This document shows positions 8,687-18,043 of a stretch of DNA of 64,000 bases, piece by piece (position 1 is the stretch's first letter; each line of letters opens with the position of its first letter). The DNA is from Acidiferrobacter thiooxydans. GTDB taxonomy: Bacteria; Pseudomonadota; Gammaproteobacteria; Acidiferrobacterales; Acidiferrobacteraceae. The stretch spans positions 584,501 to 648,500 of the forward strand of contig NZ_PSYR01000001.1 of NCBI RefSeq assembly GCF_003333315.1. Reading direction: 5' to 3'. The notes beneath the pieces are model-generated. The model was not told the DNA's origin. It did not search any database and was given only the letters and a program-made list of their open reading frames with translations. A program made the position numbers and the translations under genes.

Positions 8687-9184
8687 ATGCGGGTCTTGGG
8701 TGTAGACCCCGGATCGCGACGCACGGGATTTGGGATCGTCGACGATCAGGGGGGGCGGCCGGGCTATGTGGCCTGCGGCGTGGTGGTCTCGATATCGGGG
8801 ACCGTGGCCGAGCGCCTGCACCGGATCTTCTCCGGGCTCGCCGAGGTGGTCGAACACTATCGGCCGGATGTGTGCGCGGTAGAGAGGGTGTTCTTGGCCC
8901 GCAATCCCGATAGCGCCCTGAAGCTTGGTCAGGCGCGCGGGGCGGCGCTGGTCGCCCTCGCCGGCGCCGGCCTTGATGTCCACGAGTACACGGCCCTGCA
9001 GATCAAGAAGGCGACGGTGGGGGTGGGTCATGCCGACAAGGGTCAGGTGCAGCACATGATGCGCGCCTTGTTGGGGCTCTCGGCGCAGCCCTCGGCGGAT
9101 GCCGCCGACGCCCTGGCCTGTGCCCTCTGCCACCTGCACGAGAGCCAGGGCCTCCAATCGCGGACCCGGGCGATATCCCCATGA
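8687..9184 (+). CDS. ruvC: Crossover junction endodeoxyribonuclease RuvC
   Basis: 165 residues starting [18 protein letters not shown]. The first catalytic Asp is D7. Others are in [16 protein letters not shown] (Glu) and in [14 protein letters not shown] near the C-terminus. The enzyme resolves Holliday junctions with RuvAB. A GTG lies immediately before the ATG (8684); the ATG is preferred because AAGGGGGG lies about 6 bases upstream and the family begins M-R/K-I-L-G. The stop overlaps the ruvA start. Confidence 0.95.
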   Translation: MRVLGVDPGSRRTGFGIVDDQGGRPGYVACGVVVSISGTVAERLHRIFSGLAEVVEHYRPDVCAVERVFLARNPDSALKLGQARGAALVALAGAGLDVHEYTALQIKKATVGVGHADKGQVQHMMRALLGLSAQPSADAADALACALCHLHESQGLQSRTRAISP

Positions 9185-9749
9185 TCGGCCGACTGCGCGG
9201 CGTGGTGATAGAGCGCAGCCCCCCCAGGTGCTTTTCGAGGTCCAGGGGGTGGCCTACGAGGTGGATCTTCCGCTCTCGACCTTCGGCGAATTGCCGGCGG
9301 TCGGCGAAGTGGTCTTGTATACGCACCTCGTGGTCCGCGAGGACGCGCATCTTCTGTACGGGTTTCTCACGGCGGAGCGCCGTGCCTGGTTCCGGCTACT
9401 CCTTAAGGTCAACGGTGTCGGTCCGCGCGTGGCCCTGGCGCTGCTCTCGGGACTCACCGACGAGGAACTGGGGGCGTGCGTGCATGACGGCAACGTGGCG
9501 CGGCTTACGCGCGTGCCGGGAATCGGCCGCAAGACCGCCGAGCGCCTGCTCGTGGAATTGAGCGGAAAGGTGCCGTCGGGCGGACGAACGGTGACAAGTC
9601 GCCGCGATGAGGCGGTCGGTGCCTTGCAGACGCTCGGTTACAATGAGCGCGAGGCGCAGGCCGCTGTGGAGCGGGCGGAGAAGGTCGCGGGGCCGGCCGC
9701 CTCAGGCGAGACGCTCATCCGCGAGGCGCTCAGGGGAATGGTGCGATGA
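9181..9749 (+). CDS. ruvA: Holliday junction helicase subunit RuvA, broken by a -1 frameshift
   Basis: Translation from ATG 9181 gives the expected [15 protein letters not shown] and then leaves the family sequence. The next frame continues with [14 protein letters not shown] through the two helix-hairpin-helix motifs ([15 protein letters not shown] and [16 protein letters not shown]) to the C-terminal domain III. The switch falls in a run of seven C at 9219-9225; one added C restores a full-length 189-190-residue RuvA. RuvA binds Holliday junctions and loads RuvB. Three adjoining conserved genes share the same kind of error, so I infer a sequencing or assembly artefact rather than a dead gene. 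Confidence 0.9.
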
Positions 9750-10761
9750 TCGAAACCGAACGACTGGTCTCGCTCGACGGGTCGGCGCAGGAGCGCGCCC
9801 AGGAAGTCCGCCTGCGCCCGCAACGCCTCGCCGATTATATCGGCCAGTCGCGTCTTCGGGAAAAGCTCGAGATCTTCCTGGCCGCGGCCCGCGCCCGCCA
9901 GGAGTCGCTGGATCATGTCCTGCTCTTTGGTCCGCCGGGGCTTGGCAAGACGACGCTTGCGCACATCATTGCCTCGGAGATGGGGGCTTCTTTGCGCCAA
10001 ACCTCGGGTCCGGTGCTCGAGCGGGCCGGCGATCTGGCCGCCCTGCTCACCAATCTGAAGGCCCACGATGTCTTGTTCATCGATGAAATCCACCGCTTGA
10101 GCCCGGTAGTGGAGGAAGTGCTCTATCCGGCCATGGAGGATTTCGAGATCGATATCCTGATCGGCGAGGGCCCGGCGGCGCGCTCCATCAAGCTGAATCT
10201 GCCACCCTTTACGCTGATCGGCGCCACCACCCGCGCCGGACTCCTGACCTCCCCCTGCGCGATCGTTTCGGGATCGTCGAGCGGCTCGAATTCTATGAGG
10301 TTGAGGATCTGGCGCGCATCGTGACACGCTCCGCGGGCCTCCTGGGGATGTCTACCGAGGATGCCGGGGTGCGGGCCCTGGCCTCGTGCGCGCGCGGCAC
10401 GCCGCGTATCGCCAACAGGCTTTTGAAGCGTGCCCGTGACTTCGCCCAGGTGCGCGGGGACGGTCTTCTGACCGAGGCCGTCGCCAAGGAGGCCCTGAAG
10501 ATGCTTGACGTCGATGATCGCGGTCTGGATAGTCTCGACCGCCGCCTGCTGTGGGCGGTGACCGATACTTTTCAGGGTGGCCCCGTCGGAGTCGATAATC
10601 TCGCGGCGGCCATCGGCGAGGAGCGCGGCACGATCGAAGACGTGGTCGAGCCCTTTCTCATCCAGAAGGGTTATCTGATGCGCACCCCGCGCGGGCGCGT
10701 GGCCACCCCTCGCGCCTACCATCTCTTCGGGCTGGCGACGTCGCCCGGGGACGGCTCGTGA
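9746..10761 (+). CDS. ruvB: Holliday junction branch-migration ATPase RuvB, broken by a -1 frameshift
   Basis: The first 166 residues are typical Ruv[12 protein letters not shown], Walker [13 protein letters not shown], Walker [12 protein letters not shown], and [13 protein letters not shown]. Reading then goes off frame at a run of five C (10251-10255). The following frame continues exactly where it should, with [23 protein letters not shown], and ends with the winged-helix domain ([16 protein letters not shown]-like). One extra C restores about 338 residues. RuvB is the hexameric motor of branch migration. The gene overlaps ruvA by 4 bp and ybgC by 4 bp. Confidence 0.9.
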
Positions 10762-11189
10762 GCGGCGCCGAGGCCCAGTCCCAGGCGTTCGCCATCGAGA
10801 TCCGGGTGTACTACGAGGACACGGATGCGGCGGGGGTCGTGTATTACGCGAACTACCTACGCTTCATGGAGCGTGCGCGCAATGAATGGCTGCGGGCGAG
10901 GGTTGGTGGGCCGCATGAACTGGCATCGAAGGCGCATGTCTTATTCGCGGTACGATCGGTGGACGTCAGGTTTCAGGCGCCGGCGCGCCTGGACGACGTA
11001 CTGCGCGTCACCGCCGATCCGGTCTCGATCCGCGGGGCAAGCCTTGCGTTCCGGCAGGGTTGTTGGCGCGGAACGGAATGTGTATGCGCGGGAGAGGTGG
11101 GCGTGGTCTGTGTGGATGCGCGAACCTTCGCGCCGCGCCGGTTGCCCCGTGAATTGATGCAGGTTTTGGCGGAGGCATCCGCCCCGTAA
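10758..11189 (+). CDS. ybgC: Acyl-CoA thioesterase YbgC (hotdog fold)
   Basis: 143 residues. The 4-hydroxybenzoyl-CoA-thioesterase-type active site [20 protein letters not shown] is near the N-terminus and includes the catalytic Asp. YbgC is the first gene of tol-pal operons in gammaproteobacteria and hydrolyses acyl-CoAs, possibly in phospholipid metabolism. The GTG start overlaps the ruvB stop, and tolQ follows by 11 bp. Confidence 0.93.
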   Translation: MSGAEAQSQAFAIEIRVYYEDTDAAGVVYYANYLRFMERARNEWLRARVGGPHELASKAHVLFAVRSVDVRFQAPARLDDVLRVTADPVSIRGASLAFRQGCWRGTECVCAGEVGVVCVDARTFAPRRLPRELMQVLAEASAP

Positions 11190-11200
11190 AGGAGAGTGTC

Positions 11201-11905
11201 TTGAGAGTCGCCGCTTCCCATCAAGGGATAACCTTGTGGTCCATGGTGGACCACGCAAGCCTTGTCGTGCAGCTCATGATGTTGATTCTGCTCGTCGTCT
11301 CGATCATATCGTGGACGATGATCTTTCGGAAATGGTTCATTCTGAAGAAGGCCTATCGGGATGCCGAGCGCTTCGAGGACACCTTCTGGCGCGGCGCGAA
11401 CGTGAACCATATGTATGCGGAACTTTCGCGCAATGAGGATAAGCTCGCCGGGAACGCCAGTGTATTCGTGGCAGGCTTTCGGGAGTACACGCGACTCGAA
11501 AAGCAAAAGGGCATATTGCCCATGGACATCATCGAGGGGGTGCAGCGGGCGATGCGCGTGGCGCTGACCCGCGAAACCGACTATTTGGCGACCAATCTCT
11601 CGTTTCTCGCCACCGTCGGGTCTACAAGTCCCTATATAGGCCTGTTCGGTACGGTGTGGGGGATCATGTCGGCCTTCCAGTCCTTCGGGAACATGCAGCA
11701 GGCGACCCTGGCGCATGTGGCCCCGGGCATTTCCGAGGCCCTGGTCGCCACCGCGATGGGGCTTTTCGCGGCAATCCCCGCGGTCATTGCCTATAACCGT
11801 TACGCCGACGATACGGATCGCCTGGCATCGCGTTACGAGATTTTCATGGAGGAGTTCTCGAGCGTCCTGCAGCGTCAGGCGTATGTGGCCAAGGCCCCGA
11901 CATGA
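11201..11905 (+). CDS. tolQ: TolQ, proton-channel subunit of the Tol-Pal system
   Basis: 234 residues with three predicted membrane helices: about 20-42 (LVVQLMMLILLVVSIISW), about 140-160, and 175-195 (ISEALVATAMGLFAAIPAVIAY). The conserved LFGTVWGIM and VATAMGLFAAIPAV segments mark the MotA/TolQ/ExbB family. I start at the TTG at 11201, which has AAAGGAGAG at 11188-11196; the in-frame ATG at 11243 would cut the N-terminus short. It works with TolR in the inner membrane to energise TolA during outer-membrane constriction at division. Confidence 0.95.
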   Translation: MRVAASHQGITLWSMVDHASLVVQLMMLILLVVSIISWTMIFRKWFILKKAYRDAERFEDTFWRGANVNHMYAELSRNEDKLAGNASVFVAGFREYTRLEKQKGILPMDIIEGVQRAMRVALTRETDYLATNLSFLATVGSTSPYIGLFGTVWGIMSAFQSFGNMQQATLAHVAPGISEALVATAMGLFAAIPAVIAYNRYADDTDRLASRYEIFMEEFSSVLQRQAYVAKAPT

Positions 11906-12315
11906 AACGCTACCGCCGCCCGCGCGCCCGGCTCATGAGCCAGATCAACGTCGTCCCCTACGTCGACGTCATGCTCGTGCTGCTCGTGATCTTCATGATC
12001 ACAGCGCCGATATTGAAGCGCGGCGTCAAGGTCAAGCTTCCGCAGGCGGCGGCGCGTGCGATTCCCAATCCCCATCGCGCGGTATTGATCGTCACGATCG
12101 ATGCCGCCGGCCGATACTATCTTGACGGGCATCCTGTTACGCCCAAGGTGTTAGAGCAACGTACGCGCCGGCTTTTGCGGCTGCGCCCGCATACGCCGAT
12201 CCTGATTCGCGGGGATCGGGCCGTGCCGTACCAGGATGTGGTGGCGGCCATGGTGCTCTTGCAGCGGGCCGGCGCCCCAAGCGTGGGGCTCATGACCAAG
12301 ACCCGCGGGCAGTGA
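11902..12315 (+). CDS. tolR: TolR, ExbD/TolR-family subunit
   Basis: 137 residues with a single N-terminal membrane helix at about 18-38 (VDVMLVLLVIFMITAPIL) that contains the proton-path Asp, after the MSQINVVPYVDVML signature. A periplasmic dimerisation domain follows. The start overlaps the tolQ stop by 4 bp and the end runs into tolA, which indicates translational coupling. Confidence 0.95.
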   Translation: MKRYRRPRARLMSQINVVPYVDVMLVLLVIFMITAPILKRGVKVKLPQAAARAIPNPHRAVLIVTIDAAGRYYLDGHPVTPKVLEQRTRRLLRLRPHTPILIRGDRAVPYQDVVAAMVLLQRAGAPSVGLMTKTRGQ

Positions 12316-12317
12316 TC

Positions 12318-13205
12318 ATGGCCGGCCGGACCCGAGAAGCGCCGGGACGCACGCGCGCCGTCGTCTATGCGTTGCTCGTCCATCTGGCGGTGATCGCGTT
12401 TCTGGTGGTGAGTTTTCGTTGGAGCGAGCTCGATACCTCCTATGTCGTAAAGACCGGCCCCCATGTGATCCACGCGTTTATGGTTGGCCCCCGCCCAGTG
12501 CCTCGCCCCACACCGCCTATTCCGCAGCCGCGTGTGGCCCCGCCGGCCCCTCGCCCCGCCGTCCGCAAGGGTCCGTCCAAGACCCAGCTAGCCCGCCAAA
12601 AGGCGCTACAGAAGGCGCACGCGAAGGCGCAGGCTTTGGCGCGGGCCAAGGCAGAGGCTTTGGCCCAGGCGAAGGCCCAGGCGAAGGCCCAGGCTTTGGC
12701 GCGGGCCAAGGCTCAGGCGCAGGCTTTGGCCCGCGCTCGTGCCGAACAAGCCGCGCGGGCGGCGGCCCGCAAGCGTTTGCAGGCGCAGGAACAGGCGGCC
12801 GCCGCGCGCGCGCGTGCGAAATTGCAGCGCGAGGTCGCGCAGGCGGCCGCGCGTGCCCGGCAGAGGGCCGCCGCGCGGGCAGCCGCCGCGCGCGCCGCCG
12901 CCGCCGCGGCACGGGGGGTCGTGAGTCGTTACAAGGCACTCATCGAGGCACGAGTGAGTGCGGCCTGGGTCGCCGTTCCGCAATCCAAGGGACTGCACTG
13001 CATAGTGAGGGTTCGGCTCATAGCCGGTGGACAGGTCGTGAGTGCCCGTATCGTGCAGAGCAGCGGTAACTCCGTGTTCGACCGTTCCGTGATTGCGGCC
13101 ATCTATAATGCCGCACCGCTGCCGGTCCCGCACTCAGCGACCAAGCTTCAGTACCTGAACCCGTTGACCTTCGTCTTTACGGCACCAAAGGGATCTTCGC
13201 CATGA
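12318..13205 (+). CDS. tolA: TolA, periplasm-spanning coupling protein
   Basis: About 295 residues. An N-terminal membrane anchor (VVYALLVHLAVIAFLVVSF) carries the family-type Ser/His-containing helix. A long Ala/Lys/Arg/Gln coiled coil from about residue 85 to 200 has AKAQA-like repeats, and a C-terminal globular domain (TonB-like, AAWVAVPQSKGL to LTFVF) contacts Pal and TolB. A GTG at 12312 is an alternative start two codons upstream. The repeat section has internal near-identical 30-36-bp units, a likely site of length variation. Confidence 0.92.
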   Translation: MAGRTREAPGRTRAVVYALLVHLAVIAFLVVSFRWSELDTSYVVKTGPHVIHAFMVGPRPVPRPTPPIPQPRVAPPAPRPAVRKGPSKTQLARQKALQKAHAKAQALARAKAEALAQAKAQAKAQALARAKAQAQALARARAEQAARAAARKRLQAQEQAAAARARAKLQREVAQAAARARQRAAARAAAARAAAAAARGVVSRYKALIEARVSAAWVAVPQSKGLHCIVRVRLIAGGQVVSARIVQSSGNSVFDRSVIAAIYNAAPLPVPHSATKLQYLNPLTFVFTAPKGSSP

Positions 13206-14514
13206 ATCGTCTCGGATCGCGTTTCGTAGTTCTATTGATCATGTTGGCGACCATGCCGCTTGCGGCACGGGCCGTCACGATTCATATCAATCACGGCTAC
13301 GGGCAGAAATTCCCGATCGCTATCGTGCCCTTCAAGGGCGAGAAGACATGGCCGCAGAACCTCCGGCCGTCCGTGGTCATTGCCAAGGATCTCGACGGCA
13401 GCGGCTGGTTTAATGTTCTGCCGAGCCGCGATTATCTGGCCAACCCCCATCACGATCGCCAGGTCGAGGGTCATTTCAATGACTGGCGCCTTTTAAAGGC
13501 GGCCGGACTTTTGATCGGGCATATCGAGAGACAGCCCAATGGGCGCGTCAATGTGGCCTTTCGGCTCTATGACGTCAATAAGGGGGTCCAGCTCAAGGCC
13601 CTGCAGTATGTCGTGGCCCCCGACCAGCTGCGTGCCGTAGGCAACGCCATTGCCAATATCGTCTATCAGCATTGGACGGGTGTGCGTGGGGTGTTCAATA
13701 CACGCATTGCCTTCATCACCATGTACCCCGATGGGCCGCCTGGCCATTTTCTCTATAAGCTCGAGGTGGCGGATGCCGAGGGCCACGGGGTGCATGTCAT
13801 TCTGCGCTCTCATGAGCCCATCATGTCGCCGCGCTGGTCGCCCCATGGGCGGCGCTTGACCTATGTGTCGTTCGCGACCGGCTGGCCGGCTGTGTATGTG
13901 CAGGATGTCGCCACGGGACATATCCGACGAGTGGCCGCCTTTCACGGCCTGAACGGTGCGCCATCGTTTGCCCCGGATGGCACCCACCTGGCGTTGTCCT
14001 TGTCGAAAACCGGGTATCCCGAGATCTATGTGATGAACCTGGTGACCGGGCGACTGCGCCAACTCACATTCGGCCCAAGTATCAACACCGAGCCCTCCTG
14101 GTCACCGCATGGTGGGCATATCGTGTTTACGTCGAATCGCAGTGGCGGACCTCAAATCTATGAAATGACGGCCGATGGGGACCATAAGCGGCGCCTGACC
14201 TTCCGCGGTCGTTACAATGCCGGCGCCTCTTTTTCTCCAAATGGCAAATGGTTGACGCTGGTAAGTCGACGCGCGGGCCAGTATCATGCAGCGGTGTTTG
14301 AGCTGGCGGACTCGACCCTGGAGATTCTGACTGCCACAAGCCTTGATGATTCCCCGACGTTTGCACCAAACGGGCAGGAAATACTCTATAGCACGGTGGT
14401 TGGGGGGCATAGGGTTCTGGCCACGGTTTCACTAAATGGGCGCGGGCATCGTATACTAGGGTTAAGAGGGGGGATGTCACTGATCCTGCTTGGTCGCCAT
14501 TTCGTCACCCGTGA
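13202..14514 (+). CDS. tolB: TolB, periplasmic beta-propeller protein, frameshifted at its last codons
   Basis: Starts with a Sec signal (MNRLGSRFVVLLIMLATMPLAARA) and has the N-terminal domain plus WD-like beta-propeller repeats (PRWSPHGRRLTYVSF, PSWSPHGGHIVFTSNRSGG and others). At a run of six G (14468-14473) the frame slips. With one more G the protein ends DVTDPAWSPFRHP and stops at TGA 14512-14514, the standard TolB ending. As written, the frame runs on through pal and gives a false 628-residue TolB-Pal fusion. TolB binds Pal and TolA in the periplasm. Confidence 0.93.
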
Positions 14515-14548
14515 CTACTATCAATGGTTAAAGGAAAGGAGTGGTGTA

Positions 14549-15088
14549 ATGAAAATGAATAAAGGCATGCTCGTCGCAGTCGGGCTCGCCGCTCTGGCGG
14601 GTTGCGCGGGCAAAGAGGCAGTAAAGCCGCACGCGGCGTCGGCCACGGCATCGCGCGGCATGACCCAGGCAAGCGGCGCAGGGCAGGGCAGCAGCATGCA
14701 GGGGGCGGGGATGGCCAGCGCCAATAAAGGCCCGGCCCTGAACAGTTTTCCGCATATGGTGCATTTCCGCACCAATAGCTCGGCGATCACCGGCGTGAAC
14801 CGCAAGATCGTAAAAGAAAACGCCAGCTATCTCGAGGCCCATCCCAACGTACGCGTGCGTCTGGAAGGCAACACCGACGAGCGAGGCACGGCGCAGTACA
14901 ATATGGCGCTCGGCTGGCGTCGTGCTGACGCCGTAAAGCACATGCTCGAGGTCCTGGGTGTGTCTGGCAGCCAGCTTGCGACGATCTCGTTTGGCAAGTC
15001 GCGCCCGTTGGCTATGGGACATAATCCGAAGGCGTGGGCCATCAACCGCCGCGTCTATTTCAACTACAAGTATTTCGCTAGCAAGTAG
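14549..15088 (+). CDS. pal: Pal, peptidoglycan-associated outer-membrane lipoprotein
   Basis: 179 residues starting at ATG 14549 behind the strong ribosome site AAGGAAAGGAG at 14531-14541. A lipoprotein signal peptide ends in LAALAGC, with Cys at residue 18. A low-complexity Ala/Ser/Gly/Met linker follows, then an OmpA-like peptidoglycan-binding domain (VHFRTNSSAI, LEGNTDERGTAQYNMALGWRRA). It anchors the outer membrane to the wall. It has its own ribosome site and lipobox, so it is a separate gene and not the tail of TolB. Confidence 0.95.
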   Translation: MKMNKGMLVAVGLAALAGCAGKEAVKPHAASATASRGMTQASGAGQGSSMQGAGMASANKGPALNSFPHMVHFRTNSSAITGVNRKIVKENASYLEAHPNVRVRLEGNTDERGTAQYNMALGWRRADAVKHMLEVLGVSGSQLATISFGKSRPLAMGHNPKAWAINRRVYFNYKYFASK

Positions 15089-15093
15089 GCCTC

Positions 15094-16005
15094 ATGGGTG
15101 CGCGGTCCGGGGTTCTTTGGGGGACAGCGCTGGCGTTGGCGGGGATCGTTGTGGTCCCCGCCGTCGCTCATGACCGCGAACCGCCTATCATCTCCATCCC
15201 CACCAATGGGGCGAATCCGTCCTCGCGAGCGGGGCTCTTGAGTCTCCTGGAGACGCTGCACGGGATACGTGAACAACTTCGCAGTATCGAGAATCAAGTC
15301 GAGATCGAAAACCATAGGATTAGCCGCCTGCGTCAGCAGCAGCAGGCGTTTTTTAGCGATTTTGACCGGCGATTGCGCGATCTCCAGGCCGGGAAGGCCC
15401 AACCGGCGGCGCCGCCGAGCCCGTCGGCCGTGACGGCGCCGCAGGCCGCACCGGGGACCAGTGCCGCGGGGGGTGGGACGGGGATCGTCGTCATTCCTCC
15501 GGATAACAATACCGCGGTCGCGCCGCCTGCCACGGGCCAAGGTGCGCCGGCCAGCGCAGCGACCGCCGGTTCCCAACCGCCGGCCAGCGCCGAGCCCGCC
15601 GTGAGCCGTCAAACCGAGCCGGCCAAGGCGATGTACAACAAGGCCTTCAATCTTTTGCGGACCGGGCGCTATCGACACGCGGTCGCCGCGTTCCAGGCCT
15701 TCCTGCAGGCTTATCCAAAAGACAAGCGGGCGGCCAAGGCCCAATACTGGGTGGCAGAGACGGACTACGTGGAGCGTGATTATCCCCACGCCGAGAAGGC
15801 CTTCAAGACGCTTGTGACGCGCTATCCAAAGAGCAGGAAGGTGCCAAACGCGCTTCTGAAGATGGGCTATATCGCCAAGTGGCAGGGGCACCCGAACAAG
15901 GCGCGGACCATCTGGAAGGCGCTGATTGCCCAATACCCGAAGGCCATGGCAGCCCAGGTTGCGCACAATTCCCTGACGAATCTTGGGGCAAAGGGAAAGA
16001 AATAA
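15094..16005 (+). CDS. cpoB: CpoB (YbgF), Tol-associated TPR protein
   Basis: 303 residues: a signal peptide (ALALAGIVVVPAVAHD), a trimeric coiled coil at about 50-95 (LLETLHGIREQLRSIENQVE), a Pro/Ala/Gly linker, and three TPR units from about residue 170 (AMYNKAFNLLRTGRYRHAV, AQYWVAETDYVERDYPHAE, ALLKMGYIAKWQGHPNKA). CpoB links PBP1B and the Tol system during septal wall synthesis. It follows pal by 5 bp and closes the operon. Confidence 0.92.
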   Translation: MGARSGVLWGTALALAGIVVVPAVAHDREPPIISIPTNGANPSSRAGLLSLLETLHGIREQLRSIENQVEIENHRISRLRQQQQAFFSDFDRRLRDLQAGKAQPAAPPSPSAVTAPQAAPGTSAAGGGTGIVVIPPDNNTAVAPPATGQGAPASAATAGSQPPASAEPAVSRQTEPAKAMYNKAFNLLRTGRYRHAVAAFQAFLQAYPKDKRAAKAQYWVAETDYVERDYPHAEKAFKTLVTRYPKSRKVPNALLKMGYIAKWQGHPNKARTIWKALIAQYPKAMAAQVAHNSLTNLGAKGKK

Positions 16006-16381
16006 GGGATCCTGGCCCGCCATTCCCCCTGTGAAGCCCTAACGCCCGGAACGCCCGGTGGCGGCGCCGGAGTCCCCGTATGGGGGCCTCTGTGCCGCCT
16101 GCTGGGTATAGGCCTGCAGACAGATATGCCGTCGGTTTATCCATGATGCACAATCCGGCCGTTGACAGGACCGCGAGGCAACGGCGTGGACATAAGGCCT
16201 TGTGCCAAAACCTGCGTCAGCGGCGGGGGCACGGCGGACCATGGAAATCCTTGAGAAACCCCGCAGAGAGGGCGCATGTCTCAGGCCGTGCCGGATCCCG
16301 GTTGATCGTGGCCATAGGGAGAATGGCTGGGATTCTGGCGCGATCGTCGCATCCCTTATAAGGCCGCGGTAGAATAAGCCC
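16006..16381. other. 376-bp gap between cpoB and queE
   Basis: No convincing gene on either strand. The first 90 bases are GC-rich with overlapping short inverted repeats (GGCGCCGG, CCCCGTATGGGGG) that could form a transcript end for the tol operon. I looked for a preQ1-type riboswitch before queE and saw none. Confidence 0.4.
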
Positions 16382-17026
16382 ATGCTGCGGGACCTCCGTA
16401 TCACCGAAATCTTCTATTCCCTGCAGGGAGAGGCACGTACCGTCGGCTGGCCTACGGTATTCGTGCGCCTTACCGGCTGTCCGTTGCGCTGTCGCTACTG
16501 CGATACGACTTATGCCTTTCACGGAGGGGAGCGTCTCTCGGTCGAGGGCGTCCTTGAGAAAGTGAGTGATTACTCTCCACGCTTCGTGACTGTGACCGGC
16601 GGCGAACCGCTGGCGCAGCCCGCCGTTTTGCCGCTGTTACGAGGGCTCTGTGATCGGGGTTATGAGGTCTCGCTCGAGACCAGTGGGGCGCTGCCCACGC
16701 ACGATGTCGATCCACGAGTGGCCGTGGTACTCGATCTGAAGACGCCGGGCTCCGGGGAGTCGGCGCGCAACGCCTACGCGAACATCGAGCGGTTGCGCGC
16801 CATCGACCAGGTGAAGTTCGTGATCACTAACGCGGATGATTACGAGTGGTCGCGGGGGATCGTGGAGAAGTATGACCTTGCCGGCCGCTGCGATGTCCTA
16901 TTCTCGCCGGTCCATGACGGTCTCGCGCCCCGCGATCTCGCTGATTGGATATTGCGCGACCGGCTCCCGGTGCGTTTTCAGATCCAGCTGCATAAGGTCT
17001 TGTGGGGGGATGTCCGTGGCCGATGA
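16382..17026 (+). CDS. queE: 7-carboxy-7-deazaguanine synthase (radical SAM)
   Basis: 214 residues. The radical-SAM cluster motif is [15 protein letters not shown] (C-x3-C-x2-C), preceded by [24 protein letters not shown], which is typical of QueE. The GGEPLAQP segment binds SAM. The enzyme makes the deazaguanine ring for queuosine in tRNA. The last 17 bp overlap queC, the next enzyme-encoding gene of the same pathway. Confidence 0.95.
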   Translation: MLRDLRITEIFYSLQGEARTVGWPTVFVRLTGCPLRCRYCDTTYAFHGGERLSVEGVLEKVSDYSPRFVTVTGGEPLAQPAVLPLLRGLCDRGYEVSLETSGALPTHDVDPRVAVVLDLKTPGSGESARNAYANIERLRAIDQVKFVITNADDYEWSRGIVEKYDLAGRCDVLFSPVHDGLAPRDLADWILRDRLPVRFQIQLHKVLWGDVRGR

Positions 17027-17693
17027 CAAAAAGGCGGTCGTTCTGCTCTCCGGTGGCCTTGATTCGGCAACGATATTGGCCCTTGCCCGCAAAGAGGGGT
17101 TTCAGTGTCACGCGTTGTCGTTCGACTATGGGCAGCGCCACAAGGGCGAATTGAAGGCGGCAGCCGCGGTCGCTGCCGCAGGCGGGGCCCACGAGCACAG
17201 GGTTGCCACCCTGGGTGTCGGCTTCATCGGCGGATCGGCCCTGACCGACCTTGGTCTATCCGTACCCCAGGCGCCTACGACCGGTATTCCTGTGACCTAT
17301 GTCCCAGCCCGCAACACGGTATTTCTGGCGGTTGCCCTCGGCTGGGCCGAGGTGCTAGGCGCGCATGATCTCTTTATCGGCGTCAATGCCGTCGACTACT
17401 CCGGGTATCCCGACTGCCGACCGGAGTATCTGGCGGCGTTCGAGACGCTTGCCAATCTTGCCACCAAGGCCGGCGTCGAGGGGGGGCGATTTCATATCCG
17501 CGCGCCCTTGTTGCACCTTACGAAGGCCGAGATTATCCGCGCCGGCCTCGGCCTTGGCGTCGATTACGGGCTGACCCTTTCATGCTATGCCCCGAATGAT
17601 GCCGGACAGGCCTGCGGGGCGTGTGATGCCTGTCGCCTGCGTGCCAAGGGCTTTGCCGAGGCAGGTGTCCCAGACCCGGCGATCGCGATTTGA
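17010..17693 (+). CDS. queC: 7-cyano-7-deazaguanine synthase
   Basis: 227 residues. The PP-loop ATP site is [16 protein letters not shown]. Four cysteines near the C-terminus ([17 protein letters not shown]) bind zinc. The start is placed at the ATG in the sequence ggATGTCCGTGG (17010); the frame is open upstream but only as a shadow of queE. QueC converts carboxy-deazaguanine to preQ0, using ATP and ammonia. tRNA-Lys follows after 37 bp. Confidence 0.95.
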   Translation: MSVADDKKAVVLLSGGLDSATILALARKEGFQCHALSFDYGQRHKGELKAAAAVAAAGGAHEHRVATLGVGFIGGSALTDLGLSVPQAPTTGIPVTYVPARNTVFLAVALGWAEVLGAHDLFIGVNAVDYSGYPDCRPEYLAAFETLANLATKAGVEGGRFHIRAPLLHLTKAEIIRAGLGLGVDYGLTLSCYAPNDAGQACGACDACRLRAKGFAEAGVPDPAIAI

Positions 17694-17730
17694 CAGGGGT
17701 TGCGGCAATCACAATAATGACCGGCTTTTG

Positions 17731-17806
17731 GGGCCGTTAGCTCAGTCGGTAGAGCATCTGACTTTTAATCAGGTGGTCGTTGGTTCGATCCCAACACGGC
17801 CCACCA
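17731..17806 (+). tRNA. tRNA-Lys (anticodon UUU)
   Basis: A 76-base cloverleaf: acceptor GGGCCGT pairs with ACGGCCC, the D arm is GCTC-AGTCGGT-AGAGC, the anticodon stem-loop CTGACTTTTAATCAG has TTT at the anticodon, the T arm is GTTGGTTCGATCCCAAC, and CCA is encoded. Accessory DNA begins directly downstream, which fits the use of tRNA 3' ends as integration sites. I found no second copy of the tRNA 3' end in the window. Confidence 0.97.
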
Positions 17807-18043
17807 TAAAATCAATAACTTGCGATCCTCTCTTGCCTCCTTTCCTGAGTTTGCGGTGACTTGGCGACAATATGAGTTTATACCCCTCTAGCATCCAAGG
17901 GTGTCAGATCAGCTGGCAATGTGGGGACACCCTGTTCGTGACCCGCGGTTCAGGTGTTCATGATCAGCGAAATACGTACCCAGTGCCATAGCCGCGTGGC
18001 CCCTCGATTCTCGCCGTAAACAGATCGATGAGCTTCTTGTGTG

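Noticed and set aside
13202-15088. A single 628-residue TolB-Pal fusion protein
   Set aside because: One missing G in the run at 14468-14473 explains the read-through; Pal has its own ribosome site, start and lipobox, and TolB regains its normal end.
16006-16381. A preQ1 riboswitch before queE
   Set aside because: No matching aptamer pattern could be recognised in the leader.
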